Shown here: piece by piece, positions 27,916 to 39,618 of the stretch
Numbering within the stretch: the first letter of the stretch is position 1
Layout of the letters: each line of letters opens with the position of its first letter
DNA from: Anoplopoma fimbria
Taxonomy: Eukaryota > Chordata > Actinopteri > Perciformes > Anoplopomatidae
Length of the DNA stretch: 64,000 nucleotides
Assembly (NCBI RefSeq): GCF_027596085.1
Contig: NC_072467.1
Span: 26,695,734 to 26,759,733 of the forward strand
Direction: 5' to 3'
The notes under the pieces: generated by a model
What the model was told of the DNA's origin: nothing
Database searches by the model: none
What the model saw: the letters and a program-made list of their open reading frames with translations, nothing else
Program-made: the position numbers and the translations under genes

Positions 27916-28945
27916 GGCTCCAAAGGCGAGTCAATCCCCATAGACCTTCATGTTAAAATGCCTAACTTTAGAGCACAAAATGACTCCACTCTACATTTAC
28001 ATAGAGAATATAACATGCCGCTATATTAATCTTCTGATTATTGTATAGAGAACCTTTAAGGGCCCTCCTCTTCTGTCTTATCGTCTTTCTGCTTTTAAGG
28101 TAGCAAGTCTTTGGGAAGAGATGAAGTAAACTCAACCCAAAGTATTTTGTGAACACTTTCTACAGTCGATGCTGCGTGACGGCATCATTAGCGATAATTT
28201 GACAGTGTTTAGTGCGTGGCAGCACTAATAACCCCCCCCCCCCCCCTGACCTTTGTTTCAGAGACTGTAGCTGAAGGTTTAATAATCTCTGTCGTGACAC
28301 ATCGCTGCCGCGGCGTGAAGATAAGATCAAGACAAACAGTGAAGATAATTAAAACATTACAGAAGAGTCTTAATGGGGAAATAATTAACCACAGTCAACA
28401 GACAAACAGGAGCAGAGACGAAGCGTGCTGGTTAACAGACCTACAGATAGAAGCAGATGTGGTGAAGCTTTTGCTGCCAGATGTTCATAGTCCGGACTCC
28501 ATCAGTTTGGTGATCCCCGAAATTGACATCTACCTACGAAAAAGTAATGCACTGTTCATAGTTGACGAAATCAAACGTAGGTAGTGTTACAAATTAGGAA
28601 TTTAATGGAGTTACAGGATGTAGACCTCTTGACATTTCAGGACTTTAGGGAGTGACAAAAAAAAAGGTTTTGACATGCCTTTGTTAACTGTTTCAATGAC
28701 ACTGGTTGAGTTTAGAGTTCAGCAATTTAACATATAACCTGTTTGACTCAATGTATAACTGGGATAGAATTAAAGTAATACAACATTTGACAACAAATAC
28801 TGTTGTCAGGAAAAAAACGCCTGAGCATGAAAGTTTGGGTTTTCCCGAGACACCATTAGGAACGTGAATAACACCATTATTTCCAGGGCAACAATAGAGG
28901 ATTTTCAAAATAAAGGCGGATCATTGGCCCCAGATGGAGGGGTTT

Positions 28946-29004
28946 AAGATAAGATAAGATAAGATAATCCTTTATTAGTCCCGCAGCGGGGAAATTTGCA
29001 ATTT
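28946..29004 (-). repeat. LINE 3' end with (TCTTA)n tail, antisense
   Basis: Reverse complement of the type at 26193-26246: five taaga/gataa units, then tcctttattagtcccgcagc and ggggaaatttgc. It lies about 300 bp before the exon at 29303. Confidence 0.7.
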
Positions 29005-29302
29005 ACTTCTTGCTCAAAGAATAAACTCTAATGCATCGAACTCTGACCGTTCACTTGATTTATTTGAACATTTTTTGGGACTCCAATAGCAGCAAAATAA
29101 AATAAAAGACTAACTATTGGAGCGGTAGTTTGGACTTTATTGACTGGCCCAACCTGAGCTCATGGTTCCCAGCACCTTGCTCTGATTGGTTGAAGTCCAA
29201 CATAAATGTATTGACTCTGTGATCGGCTAATATGACTTTGAGACTGATCCTGAAGTCTTGCTGTTTAGATACTCAGTGTCTCTCCGTCTTTCTCTCTTCC
29301 AG

Positions 29303-29438
29303 GTGGAGTTTGCATCGCTCAGTCTCTGAAGATTCCTCGGGAGCCGAGACCCGGCGAGTTCGACAAGATCATCCTTCGTCTGGTGGAGACGCCCAACGCC
29401 CGCGCCGTCATCATGTTCGCCAACGAGGACGACATCCG
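29303..29438 (+). CDS. grm8: mGluR8-like exon, ligand-binding domain
   Basis: 136-nt exon after a pyrimidine-rich ctcttccag acceptor, with CCG|gtaaaa donor; phase 1 in, phase 2 out. Joined to the upstream exon's last G it reads [20 protein letters not shown] and continues to [15 protein letters not shown]. This is lobe 2 of the Venus flytrap. The [13 protein letters not shown] stretch is diagnostic for mGluR8 rather than mGluR7, which has an insertion and QERKD-type sequence here. The exon sits after a 27.2-kb intron and before a 2.8-kb intron filled largely with pyrimidine-rich DNA. Confidence 0.95.
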
Positions 29439-29597
29439 GTAAAAACACACACGGACGCACACACAAGTTTGATTGTGTGAGGATTGGTGGGATTCATTCT
29501 GTACCTCTAAATGAAATATAATATTCAGTTTTTTACTTGTTTTCACCCCAAAAACATGAAGACACTGGGTAGTTTACAGAAACAGATAGAAAACAGG

Positions 29598-30555
29598 GTG
29601 AATTTAGGTTCAGTTCCTCCTTCTCTATGTCCTCCTTCCTTCCTCTACTTGGTCTTTCCCTCTTTATCTCCTCCTTTCTTCCTCTACCTCCTGCAATTCC
29701 TTCTCCTTCACATCTTTCTCTAGTTCCACCTTCCTTCCTCTTTCTCCTACTTTTTTCTCTGCCTCCTTCTTCATTCCTCTGTCTCCTTATGCCCTTCTTT
29801 TCCTGATCGTTCCTTTCCCTACCTCCTTATTCCCTCTATCTCCTTCTTCCTTACTCTACCTCCTCCCTTTCCTACTCCTCCTCTTTGTTTACCTCCACCT
29901 TCTTTTTCTATCTCCTCCTTACTTCCCCTACTTCCTCCCTCCCTCTCCATCTCTTCCTTTCATTCTCCTTCTCCTCTTTCTCTACCTCCTACTGTCCTTT
30001 TACTCATCTTTATTTCCTTCACTCTCTCCTTCTTCTTCCCCATCTCCCTCTTTCCTTCTCCATCACCTCCTTTTAGATATTTTCTATATCTTCCCTACTC
30101 TCCTTATTCCCTTCTCTTCCTAATCCTTTCCTTAACTACCTTCTCCATCTCCTCCTCTCTCTCTACCTGCACCTTACATCCTTTATCTTTATCCTCCTCC
30201 TTCCTTACTCTGTCTCCTTCTCCCCTTCCCTTCCTCATCCTTTCCATCACTATTGTGTCCTTCCTTTCTCTACCTCCTTTCTTTCTCTGCCTCCATATAC
30301 CATCCTTCCTCTGTCTCCTTCTTTCCCTCTGTACCTCTTCCTTTACTTCACTCCCTTCTCCTTCCCTCTCTACCTCCCTCTTTTCCTCTCTAGATCCTCC
30401 CTTCCTTTGTCTCCTTCTACCAGTCTCTACCTCTTCTTTTACTTCACGACATCACCCATCCTTCCACCATCTCCTCTTTCGCTCTCTTATTCCTTCTTTC
30501 CTTCTCTATCTTCACCTACTTTCCTCTATCTCCTTCTTGACTCTTCCTCTAGCGC
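29598..30555 (+). repeat. Pyrimidine-rich degenerate tandem tract
   Basis: Nearly 1 kb, mostly C and T, of variants of ctacctcctccttccttc. It begins about 160 bp after the exon at 29303-29438. Confidence 0.88.
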
Positions 30556-30649
30556 CACCATGAGGTTGACATTTGTGGCTTTGCGTCTAATGTCTCGACA
30601 ATTATTTGATGGATTTCCGTGACATTTGCTCAACACATTTTTGTCCCTA

Positions 30650-30794
30650 GCTCCACCCTGTAATGTCACATCTGGTTGCAAAAAGCCAAGATGGCGACCA
30701 CCAAAATGCCGATCTTGAGGCTTGAAAACCGTAGTCAACAAACGAATGGATGACATCATGCTGACTACGTTCACGTCTTCTATAAAGTCTATGC
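30650..30794 (+). repeat. CT repeat, copy 7 (3' end only)
   Basis: Only the terminal part is present: ggttgcaaaaagccaagatg, a YY1-like AAGATGGCGAC at 30688-30698, through tctataaagtctatg. The core with the CTCF-like block is missing. Confidence 0.75.
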
Positions 30795-31122
30795 TCAAAC
30801 ACAGATTTTCCTAAATGAAACCTCACAGATTCACTGGCATTGCTGTGGATTTTTACCATTTGGTCCAATTTATTCATTTCCAATGTATTTATTTATAGAT
30901 TATTATTTTTCTTCACGTTTTCTAGCAAATAAAAAAAACTAGGAATACTCTTTTGGTCATTTCTGAAGGACACTGCGTTGAACACAAACTGCTAACAGCC
31001 ATTTCCCTCCGATTCATCTGGAATGAGTCTCTAAATATAACACACACACTCAGTTCACACTTCAGTATAAAAACAGATTAAGATAACAAGCTTCCAATTA
31101 TCTGAGAGAGCTTCACAGTGAG

Positions 31123-31125
<3 letters not shown>

Positions 31126-31205
<80 letters not shown>
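31126..31205 (+). repeat. (CA)n microsatellite, 80 bp
   Basis: Uninterrupted CA dinucleotides. Confidence 0.99.
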
Positions 31206-31514
31206 ATATCAGTGTAACAGCTGATGTTAATCTGAAATCATCCGTCTCCTCGTCTTCTCTCTGGATGAGTGAAGATGTAAAGAACCACACTGATGATTTA
31301 ATGTAATCATTTAATAAAAACACGACGATGAAATTAACTTTAAACGTCTCAGCAACTGTTCTTTTGATTGCCGTCTGTTTGGTTTACTCATCATCACCAT
31401 GTTATACCCGCAGCAGCTAACTTCCTTCATCAGCATTAAGCGCAGAAACTATTTAGTGTTTCGTGCTAATTAGCAAACGTTAGCATGCTAACACTCTGAG
31501 CTGATTAACGTCTC

Positions 31515-32110
31515 TGCCTCCTCCTTCCTTACGCCCTTTACTTCTCCATCATCTTCTTTCCTTCACCACCTCATCCTTCCCTTTTTCACCTCCTCATTCC
31601 CTTCTCTGCCTCCTTTTTTCTCCTCCACCTCCCACTTTCCTTCTCGTCATCTTTCTTTCCTTTACTTACTCCTGATTCCTTCTCTACCTCTCTCTTTCCC
31701 TCTTACCATGGCACCTCCTTCCTTCTGTCTCCTTTTCCCCCTTCTCTACCTCATCCTTCTCTTTTTTACCACCTTTTTGCTCTCCCTTTGCTCCTCCGCC
31801 TCCTACTTTCCGATTCCTCACCTTCCTTTCCTATACTAACTCCTCCTTCCTTCTCTACCTCCTCCTTTTCTACTTCATCAACATCTTCTCCATCTCCTTC
31901 CTTGCTCTGATTATTTTTTACCTTCTCAAACTCCTCCTTCCTTTCACACTCCGTCTTCCCTTCTCTACCTTCTCTTCTTCTTCCTTTCTCCATCTCTTTC
32001 TTCCCTCGCTTCCTCCTTCCTTTTTCCATCTCCTAGTCTATCTTCTCCTCCCTTTCTATTTCTCTATTTCCTACCTTATCTCCTCCTCTCCTCCTCTCCC
32101 TCCTTCTATA
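31515..32110 (+). repeat. Pyrimidine-rich degenerate tandem tract
   Basis: About 600 bp of the same unit type as at 29598, ending about 140 bp before the exon at 32248. Confidence 0.85.
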
Positions 32111-32247
32111 GCTTACCATTCATTTAACACTGCTGTGTTTCATTGCATCTTCTAACTTGGCTGTAGACTCTTGTGATATAAAGATTAAATGTAGTTTGTA
32201 TTAAAAAAAGGAAGTGACTCGACCGTCTCGCCCTTGATCCCCGACAG

Positions 32248-32402
32248 GCGAATCCTGGACGCGGCGAAACGCAACAACTTGACGGGTCACTTCCTGTGGG
32301 TTGGCTCCGACAGCTGGGGCTCCAAGATCTCCCCGGTGGTCCAACAGGAGCGGGTGGCCGAGGGCGCCGTCACCATCCTCCCCAAGAGGGCGTCGGTGGA
32401 CG
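32248..32402 (+). CDS. grm8: mGluR8-like exon, ligand-binding domain with GSDSW motif
   Basis: 155-nt exon, acceptor ccgacag, donor GACG|gtgagg; phase 2 in, phase 1 out. It encodes RILDAAKRNNLTGHFLWVGS followed by DSWGSKISP and ends in AVTILPKRASVD. In mGluR4 numbering the glutamate-binding D312 is the first D of SDSWG and K317 is the lysine of GSKI; both are present. NLT in the first third is a potential N-glycosylation site; mammalian mGluR8 has NQS at that place. The QQERVAEGAVT segment resembles mGluR8 QQEEIAEGAVT. Only 86 bp of intron separate it from the next exon. Confidence 0.95.
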
Positions 32403-32488
32403 GTGAGGCAGGAAACACGGCCGAGGAGACGCTTCCCGGACGGAGATCAGTCGTCTTCATGATGAACTTTGTTGTCTTCTGTCCGCAG
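32403..32488 (+). other. 86-bp intron
   Basis: A minimal-size intron starting gtgagg and ending tgtccgcag. The joined frame VD|AFDRYF fits the family exactly. Its length is not a multiple of three, so retention would shift the frame. It is the only short intron among introns of 1.8-27 kb. Confidence 0.92.
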
Positions 32489-32626
32489 CGTTCGACCGTT
32501 ACTTCAAGAGCCGCTCGCTGTCCAACAACCGCAGGAACGTCTGGTTCGCTGAGTTCTGGGAGGAGAACTTCGTCTGCAAGCTGGGGATGCACGGCAAGAG
32601 ACCCGGCAGCCCCAAGAAGTGTACAG
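32489..32626 (+). CDS. grm8: mGluR8-like exon, ligand-binding domain (FDRYF...[16 protein letters not shown])
   Basis: 138-nt exon, acceptor tgtccgcag, donor ACAG|gtagga; phase 1 on both sides. It encodes [38 protein letters not shown] and PGSPKKCT. The NNRRN(V/I)[10 protein letters not shown] block is a hallmark of group III receptors, and CKLG-HGKR matches mGluR8 CKLGSHGKR. The last residues before the cysteine (PGSPKK) differ from the mammalian SHIKK, a variable loop. Without splicing of the preceding 86-nt intron this exon would be out of frame with the one before. Confidence 0.95.
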
Positions 32627-32699
32627 GTAGGAAACACCGGGGGCCGCAGAGGTCAAAGGTCAGCGCAGAGTTCATCATCCCAGAGAGAGTTTAGTTATA

Positions 32700-33465
32700 A
32701 AGAAACAAACACTTCTCTTCTTCCTCCTTCTCTCTGCCTTCAACTATTCGTTCTGTCCTCTATCTCCTTATTTCTTTCTCGCTTTTCTTCTGCACCTCCT
32801 TTATTCCTGTTTTGGCTCCTTCTGTCCTTTACTACATTTTCCTTTCCTTATCTACCTCCTCCTTCCTTCCTCTATCTCCTCCTTTCCATCCTACCTCCTC
32901 CTTTCCTTCACTACCTACTCCTTCCCTTTTTCTACCTCCACCTCCCTTCCTCTACCTCCTCCTTTCCTTCACTACTTCATCCTTATTACTTCCTCCTTAT
33001 CTTCCTCTACCTCCTTATTCCCTTATCTACCTCCTCCTTTCCTTCTCCTTTCCTAATTTTCGTCTTGATTTCCTATTTCCTTCCTTTATCTCCTCATTCC
33101 CTTCTCAACCTCCTCCTTTCCTTCACTACCTCCTCCTTACTACCTCCTCCTTTTCTTCACTACCTCCTCCTTACTACCTCCTCATTTTCTTCTTTAACCC
33201 CCTTCTTCCTTCCTCTACCTCCTCCCTCCTTCCTACATCTCCTCCTTTCCTTCTCCTCCTCTCCCTTTCCTTCACTACTTCCACTTTACCTTCCTCTATC
33301 TCCTCCTTCTCTTCTTTACCCCCTCATCTTCTTCTCTATCTCCTTCTTCTTTTCTCCTTCATCTCTTCCTTCCTTTCTCTACCTCCTCTATCACCTCCTT
33401 TCCTTCTCTACTTCCTCCCTCCTTTCTCTATCTCCTCCTCTCTCTCCTTCAACAATGGAAGTGTC
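32700..33465 (+). repeat. Pyrimidine-rich degenerate tandem tract
   Basis: About 765 bp of ctacctcctcctttccttc-type units, beginning about 75 bp after the exon at 32489-32626. Long open frames here (for example 32234-33487) are products of the low-complexity sequence. Confidence 0.88.
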
Positions 33466-33557
33466 TTTAACCTTTAAAGCCCTTTGAGGCAGATTTGTGA
33501 TCTCAGGCTACAAAATAAAACGTACTCAACTAAGAAAGTTAAGTATTTACTCTCTTC

Positions 33558-33560
<3 letters not shown>

Positions 33561-33649
<89 letters not shown>
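33561..33649 (+). repeat. (CA)n microsatellite, 89 bp
   Basis: Uninterrupted CA dinucleotides. Confidence 0.99.
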
Positions 33650-33652
<3 letters not shown>

Positions 33653-35235
33653 CTTATCCTCACCCTGAAGCGTGGACCAGAATCACATCAGTGAAGTCAG
33701 ATGTGTCTGTTCTCACCCTGCAGTCAAAGGCCTCAGAACCAGAGAACCATGATCGGGTTAAACCATTTGTTCCTGACTCAGCTGTTCTGAGGCTCAGAGA
33801 CTCTTCAGGGCAGAAACAGGAAGTGAACACGGTTTCTTTCTGTGCTGCAGATTCAGCGTGTCCAGCTGCTAGTACAGTGTATAAATACTCTGTTATAAGT
33901 AAACCTCCTGCATCATAACAGTATTAGATGTTAGAGCAGCATGTTACAGTTGTAGCTTCTTGAGGTGGAGCCAGTTTTAAATATAAAGAAATAGCTATTA
34001 TAGTCCAGTGGTTCCCAACCTAGGGGAGTTTTTTTCATGTGAAATATTAGATAATTTTCCATCTTTTTCTTTTATCTCTAAAAGATCATTTAAGCCCCTG
34101 GAAACTTGCTAACACCTCATACATATCTGAAACGTGATGAGAAGCCCCAATTAGACTCTACTTTGATAATAAAGGTCACAAGCCAAAACGTTGAATGGTT
34201 TAATCTTTAATTAATTGTATTAATTTTATACTCATCTTTTTTGTGTTAAATCTTTATCTGGAAGGTAACGAGCTGCCATAGCTGTCATAACTCTAGTGAA
34301 GTAGAAGTAGAAAGAAGCATTCAATGGAAGTATTGACATTTTTACTTCAGTTAATGTATTTACAGGAACATTCCACCCCTCCTCAAGTTTTTACCATCTT
34401 TCGCATCATCTCTTCTTACGTCTGTTTAATAAATCAGCCCTACAAAATGTCACAGAGTGAGGCATCTCTATTTTTTTTATCCTTCTGACATGCAGAGAGC
34501 ATCTATTCCAGAAGATGAAAGCTAATTAGTTTCCGCTGGCCAAACACGCCGTTACTCTCTTTATAGGTGGAGACTTTGCACTCAAACCATCATTCTGACA
34601 TAATAACAGTTAATCGCTCAGCCCTATACCTCAAACCTCGATCTCTTTAATTCCATCACATAGAGATTTAGCTACACTTTTCATTTGTAAAGTCAGTTTC
34701 ATCTCCTGAGATTGAATCTACCTCATGGTGTAAAGCAGTTTAGTAATATATTTCAATCAGAGATAAAGATTTCTTTGGTGCTTAGACCCAACAGGGATAT
34801 TTGTAATCCAGAGGCGTTTGCCTTGAGCAGCAGCAACATAAATCCCCACCCCCCCTGGAGTCCAGACACTTGTGTTGGTGACTGATAAAATGATGAAGCT
34901 GATGAAGCTGAGAAGACCGGCCGGTGATGAGAAGACCGGCCGGTGATGGGGAGGTGGAGGGGCTCGTGTGGCAGCAACGTGAACGTACAAAAAGGCGGAG
35001 AAACGATCATATTTTTAAAAAGCAAGATGATAGGCTGACAATGTAGCTGTGCTGCTGTGCTATTATCGGATAGAAGAGACCAGCTGATCAGAACCGCTGA
35101 TGGTATGATGGATGGCCCGTAAAAATGACTGCAAGGAAACTATGTTGAGCATGCATGTATGAGAAATAAACAGGCCTAAGCGTGGACAAGTGAACTGCCA
35201 ACTGGTACGCCGACCGAAAGCAAGGCATTGTCACC

Positions 35236-35600
35236 GACCTCCTGTTCTTAAGAGTGAAGCCAATGATGAAGTATCTTAAAGCTGCATTCTCTCCACTGTC
35301 CATCAGGGGGCGACTCCTCTGGTTGTATAGAAGTCTATGAGAAAATGACTCTACTTCTCTCTTGATTTATTCCCTCAGTAAACATTGTAAACATGAGTTT
35401 ATGGTCTCAATCTCTAGTTTCAAGTCTTCTTCAATACAGCATGATGTTCATTTAGTAAATGATGCTCCATTTAGAGTCAAACAGACCATAAAGCAGGGGA
35501 TGCTTTAGGGCGGGGCTACACAGTGATTGACAGGTCGACACCAGAGACGTATACGTCATCTCTACATCACTCCTTCTCAATCCAAATATGGTAACAGTCT
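35236..35600 (+). repeat. CT repeat, copy 8
   Basis: CTCF-like block at 35300-35313. The core is intact; the 3' end stops after tccaaatatggtaaca. Confidence 0.88.
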
Positions 35601-36334
35601 ACATAATCAATGGGTGTTGGACCGACGTTCTGGTGGCTGCAAATCCCTGCCGCCAGGTGCAAAAACATCTGGTGGAAAGACTGAAACCAGAAGAGTTGAG
35701 GCTGTTTTATCAGCAGATTATAACGCCCACCGTTGTGGAAGGACGTTTGATGATGTGTTAAAAGTCTGATTTCACCAGGACGATTATCAAGTTGAACCAC
35801 GTTGATGAAAACAGCCCGATAGAACAGAAAGTATATGAATAAGTCATCATCTTGATTCACCTTCGTTGTCAACCAAAAACAATCAGAGGGATTACATTTT
35901 TCTGCGGGATGATGTAAATGAAAAGCTGGGAGACCCTCGACATGTTATTCAGGGTTAACAGGGTCTGTTCGGGTCTCTTCGGGCCACTCCAACGCTCAAC
36001 CTCGACTTCATTTATATTCATGAGATGGATTTAAGACCGGGTCTGAATACCAATTAACATGCTGGATAATCATTTTTGGGCGCCCAAGCTCTCGACCCGG
36101 CAACACGGAGCGTCTCTGACATCTTCTGTCGGTAATTAATCCAAAATGCACTTGATCCCGGCGAGTGTAACAATGAATATGAAGAAGTGTTTGTCATCCC
36201 CAGAAGATACAAGAGGTTACTTCTGAGAGTCAGAGGAGAGCTGTGAGATGAACTGCAATCATCTTGCAGTTCTTTCTTAGCTTGAACCTTCTGACTGAGA
36301 GCTCTGGATTCATCTGGGTGGATTTAAAAGTTAC

Positions 36335-36572
36335 TTAAAGGTGCAGTGTGTTGTATTGAGTATCTTCATAGAGCGGGTCCTATTTATGGAGTCCGCCATG
36401 TTTCTACAGTAGCCCAGAACGGACAAACAATCTCGGCTGTTGAGCAACATTCATGTTTTCGTGCCGGCCACTGTAGCTCTCCCACGCACTTTGAACATGA
36501 GGGAAGTTTCAGTTGGTTGCAATCTGCAACATCACCACTAGATGCTGCCAAATCCTACACACTAGCCCTTTA
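36335..36572 (-). repeat. Dispersed repeat (gtgtaggatttagtgg family), copy 2
   Basis: Reverse-complement copy of the host repeat at 5452: in + coordinates it contains gagtccgccatgtttctaca and accactagatgctgccaaat. It serves as an uninterrupted reference for the insertion at 5680. Confidence 0.75.
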
Positions 36573-37649
36573 AAGCCTTAGAGTAATAGTGACGTATCGT
36601 CTTTCTCACAAGCATCAAAGTGATCTAAGAACAGCAAACGAACAAGAACTTAAGAGAATTGTGCAGATATCTAAAAGTTGGATGGAATCATAGAAATTTA
36701 ATTTCTTGAACTAAAAAAACTCCTTAAACTGTTTTAATATTTGTATTTCATTGGGTACAAAGTCAATCAAAAGACCAGATGAGACACAAATTCATCCAAT
36801 TGACATTGTACTTCAGGTTCGTCGTTTCTGTAAGGCAGGTACATTTAAAAGTCTCCTTTTTTATCCATAATTTTAGCATCTATGGTGTTGAAACCAAAAC
36901 TTTTTCTCACATCACCTTTAAAAAATGGTTTGATTTCACAATTATCCCTCTTCTTTTTAGTTTCCTTTTTTCAGAATATTATTCCCCATATTTGAATTTG
37001 TAGTTTCAAATTCAAGTAAAAAACATTTAAACATCAGAAATAGTGAATTACTTCAAAATGATAGGACACATGCAACTTTGGAGGCAAGTGAAAAGAATCT
37101 TCACGGACTGAATAATGATGAGACCTTCAGAATTATTTAAGGTGTTTTTGAGTGAATATTTCAGAAGAATTGATGCTCAACTCTGAGACTCCCATGCAAT
37201 GAGACTACCTGAGGTGTATAAACTGGGGTTCCTCTACTATTCAGGCCTCGATTCAAAGCAGAAGCTGTTGAGTTTGTTCTGGATTCTTTTTGCTCTCCGA
37301 TCACATCCAGCTGTCGCCTGCTGAGTCTCGTTGCTGACTGCAGAGACCCTGCAGCAGCATGTAATCCTGATTCAGGAGGACTTTCTTTTGGAGGAACACG
37401 GGGGCCACTGAGGGCCAAAATCCTTTAAAAACATGTCCGACACACAAAACGGGATTTGAAGGAAGTTGTTGGGTACAAAATAAAGCAGTGCGGATAGAAT
37501 TAAAAAGAGCAGAACGACGGCGTCAGCGCTCCGAGAGAAGCTGCTCCGTCCAGGCATGCTGAACCGGCTTTGATCGGTCCGCCACTGATTGTGTTAGAGC
37601 CTCAAAATCTGAAGCAGAGTCATCTTACAAACAGACAAACAGCTGAGTC

Positions 37650-37651
<2 letters not shown>

Positions 37652-37727
<76 letters not shown>
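37652..37727 (+). repeat. (TG)n microsatellite, 76 bp
   Basis: Uninterrupted TG dinucleotides. Confidence 0.99.
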
Positions 37728-37728
<1 letters not shown>

Positions 37729-37984
37729 TCTATGAAGAGCAGTGTAAGCTCAGCACTGATGGAAGAAGAACTCTGATTCCTTTACTAAAAGAAAAAGTAG
37801 AAATACCACAGTCTAAAAGTACTCCACTACAAAGAGAAAGTTATGAATTCAAAATGTTACTTAAGTAATAGTATTGTAAGCAAAATGTACAAACTAGAAT
37901 ATGGCGAGTATACTTCAAATTAATTGCATCATTAATGGTAAATGGACTGTACTGGTTTAGAGCTTTTCTAGTGTTCCAACCACT

Positions 37985-38120
37985 CAAACCACTCTTCCTC
38001 AATACAGCTTTATGTTCATTGAGTAAATTATGGTCCGTTTCTTCATAGACTTCTATACAATCAGAGGTGTTGCCCCCTGATGGAAGTACTTCCACATTGG
38101 CTTCACTTTTTAGACCTAGA
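37985..38120 (-). repeat. CT repeat, copy 9 (old, shortened)
   Basis: Diverged core fragment: cttcctcaatacagcttta, gtaaattatggtcc, catagacttctatacaatca. The CTCF-like block is at 38070-38083 (minus strand; TTGCCCCCTGATGG on +). It shares gtaaattatggtcc with the partial copy at 8750, suggesting an older subfamily. Confidence 0.75.
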
Positions 38121-39618
38121 GGTTTGAGTTTAATACTATAGAATTAATTGAAATTAAATTGCGTGACTACTTTTATCAAACATAAGGTTTCTATGGCAGA
38201 TGAGGTTTTCTGGTCTATAAAGACAGATTTTCTTGCAGCGTAACATTTATTTGGCCCGTGACTCTATATTGTTCTGTTGTGTCACCCCTGTCCTGAAGTA
38301 TCAAAAGTACTCAGTATGCATATGGCTCCTTTTTGTGTTACTCAAAAATGTTACATTATTCCTTTATTACCAAGAGGACCTATCTGTTTAAGCAACGTGG
38401 ACCTGAATGAATTGTGGCCGTATCATTTCCTTTAAAGATTGGGATGTCAATGAAACATTTATGAAAACATCATTTTCATGGCAGCACTTCAACTCTGCAG
38501 CTTCAAACCCTCCAGCAGAGAAGAAGAAGAGCCGCCTCGGGACCGTCTCACGCTCAGTGCGATCCCTCCAGACGGCAGAGGGGAAGACCCGCTCCTTTAT
38601 TGTAATTAATTAGGATAATTAAATATCCATGAGACACGGTGGCCCGAGGTCTAAAGGCCGGCGATCCATCCCCCCCGCGCTCAAGGATAATGTTGATGCC
38701 TTCCGTGTTTTCGCCGCCACGTTTACAGCCGCCGTCTGTAAGCCTCTCATTTCCTGCCTGATAGAGTGTCGCTTTTAAAACGCAATCCAATACTGTAATT
38801 ACACCCCACCATTAGAAAATCAATGTCTTTCTTTCCTCACTCTCCTCCATCTTTAACACGTTAATGTCATAATCTCCTCCTCACAAAGACTTTCACTGTA
38901 AACATTACAGTAATTAATGCCATGAAATCTCTATAATTAACCCCTTAAATCAAGGTGTTTGGTAGCTTAATATCCCTTAATTCTTCTTCAGTCATTTCGA
39001 AAAAACTAAACCACCTAAAAACACCTGAATTTGTAAAAAAACCATTAATTAGCTCATTTTGTAGATTCTAAGGGGAACATGACTTAGTTTGCACATCAAA
39101 ATATTGTAGCAATCAATTACGGTTTAGATTTCAGTTTACATTAAAGCTGCTGTTGTATTTAGAGCTGCAAAATAATGATATTCTATGCAAATCAGTCTGA
39201 AAACCTTTTCACAGTGGAGCTTCTCTTCCTGTCTGAAGGTCAAGAACCTCTGTCCTCGATCCCTGCAGCCTCCAGCCGTCCGTCAGCCTTGCATTGATTT
39301 TGATCTATAATTAGTGTTCTGTTTGTTTGTGTGCGAGCAGCAGCAGCAGCAGCCGGCGATAGAGAGGCTTGTTTGCATAATGGAGACACGTTTGTCGTTT
39401 GAGCACCTGATCCAGGTGTTTGAGATCTCAAAGACGGCGTCTCGTTCTCGGTTGATCGGCTGGCGCGATGAAGCAAAAACATTGAAAGGTTATTTATTCT
39501 CATATCCAGCCTTCGGGGATGATTGTTTCACATCTTAGGATGGAGATTCTGCAGGTTCACGTTCAGAGCAAAATATCTTCAAAACTGCTTTTGGCGACCG
39601 TCAAACCTTTCTTCTATC

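Larger units (their letters stand above)
29439..32247 (+). other. 2.8-kb intron dominated by pyrimidine-rich DNA
   Basis: Contains pyrimidine-rich tracts at about 29598-30555 and 31515-32110, a terminal fragment of the CT repeat (30650-30794), and a (CA)n array at 31126-31205. The segment 30543-30650 resembles the dispersed repeat also seen near 48965. Non-repetitive DNA is limited to about 30800-31100 and 31210-31500. Confidence 0.85.

Noticed and set aside
28216..28584. 122-codon plus-strand frame
   Set aside because: No recognisable domain, no splice context and no codon bias like the receptor exons; begins next to a C-run.
32234..33487. 417-codon open frame
   Set aside because: It reads through the real exon at 32248-32402, then through the intron out of frame and into a pyrimidine-rich tract. 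The Ser/Pro/Leu/Phe-rich tail is low complexity.
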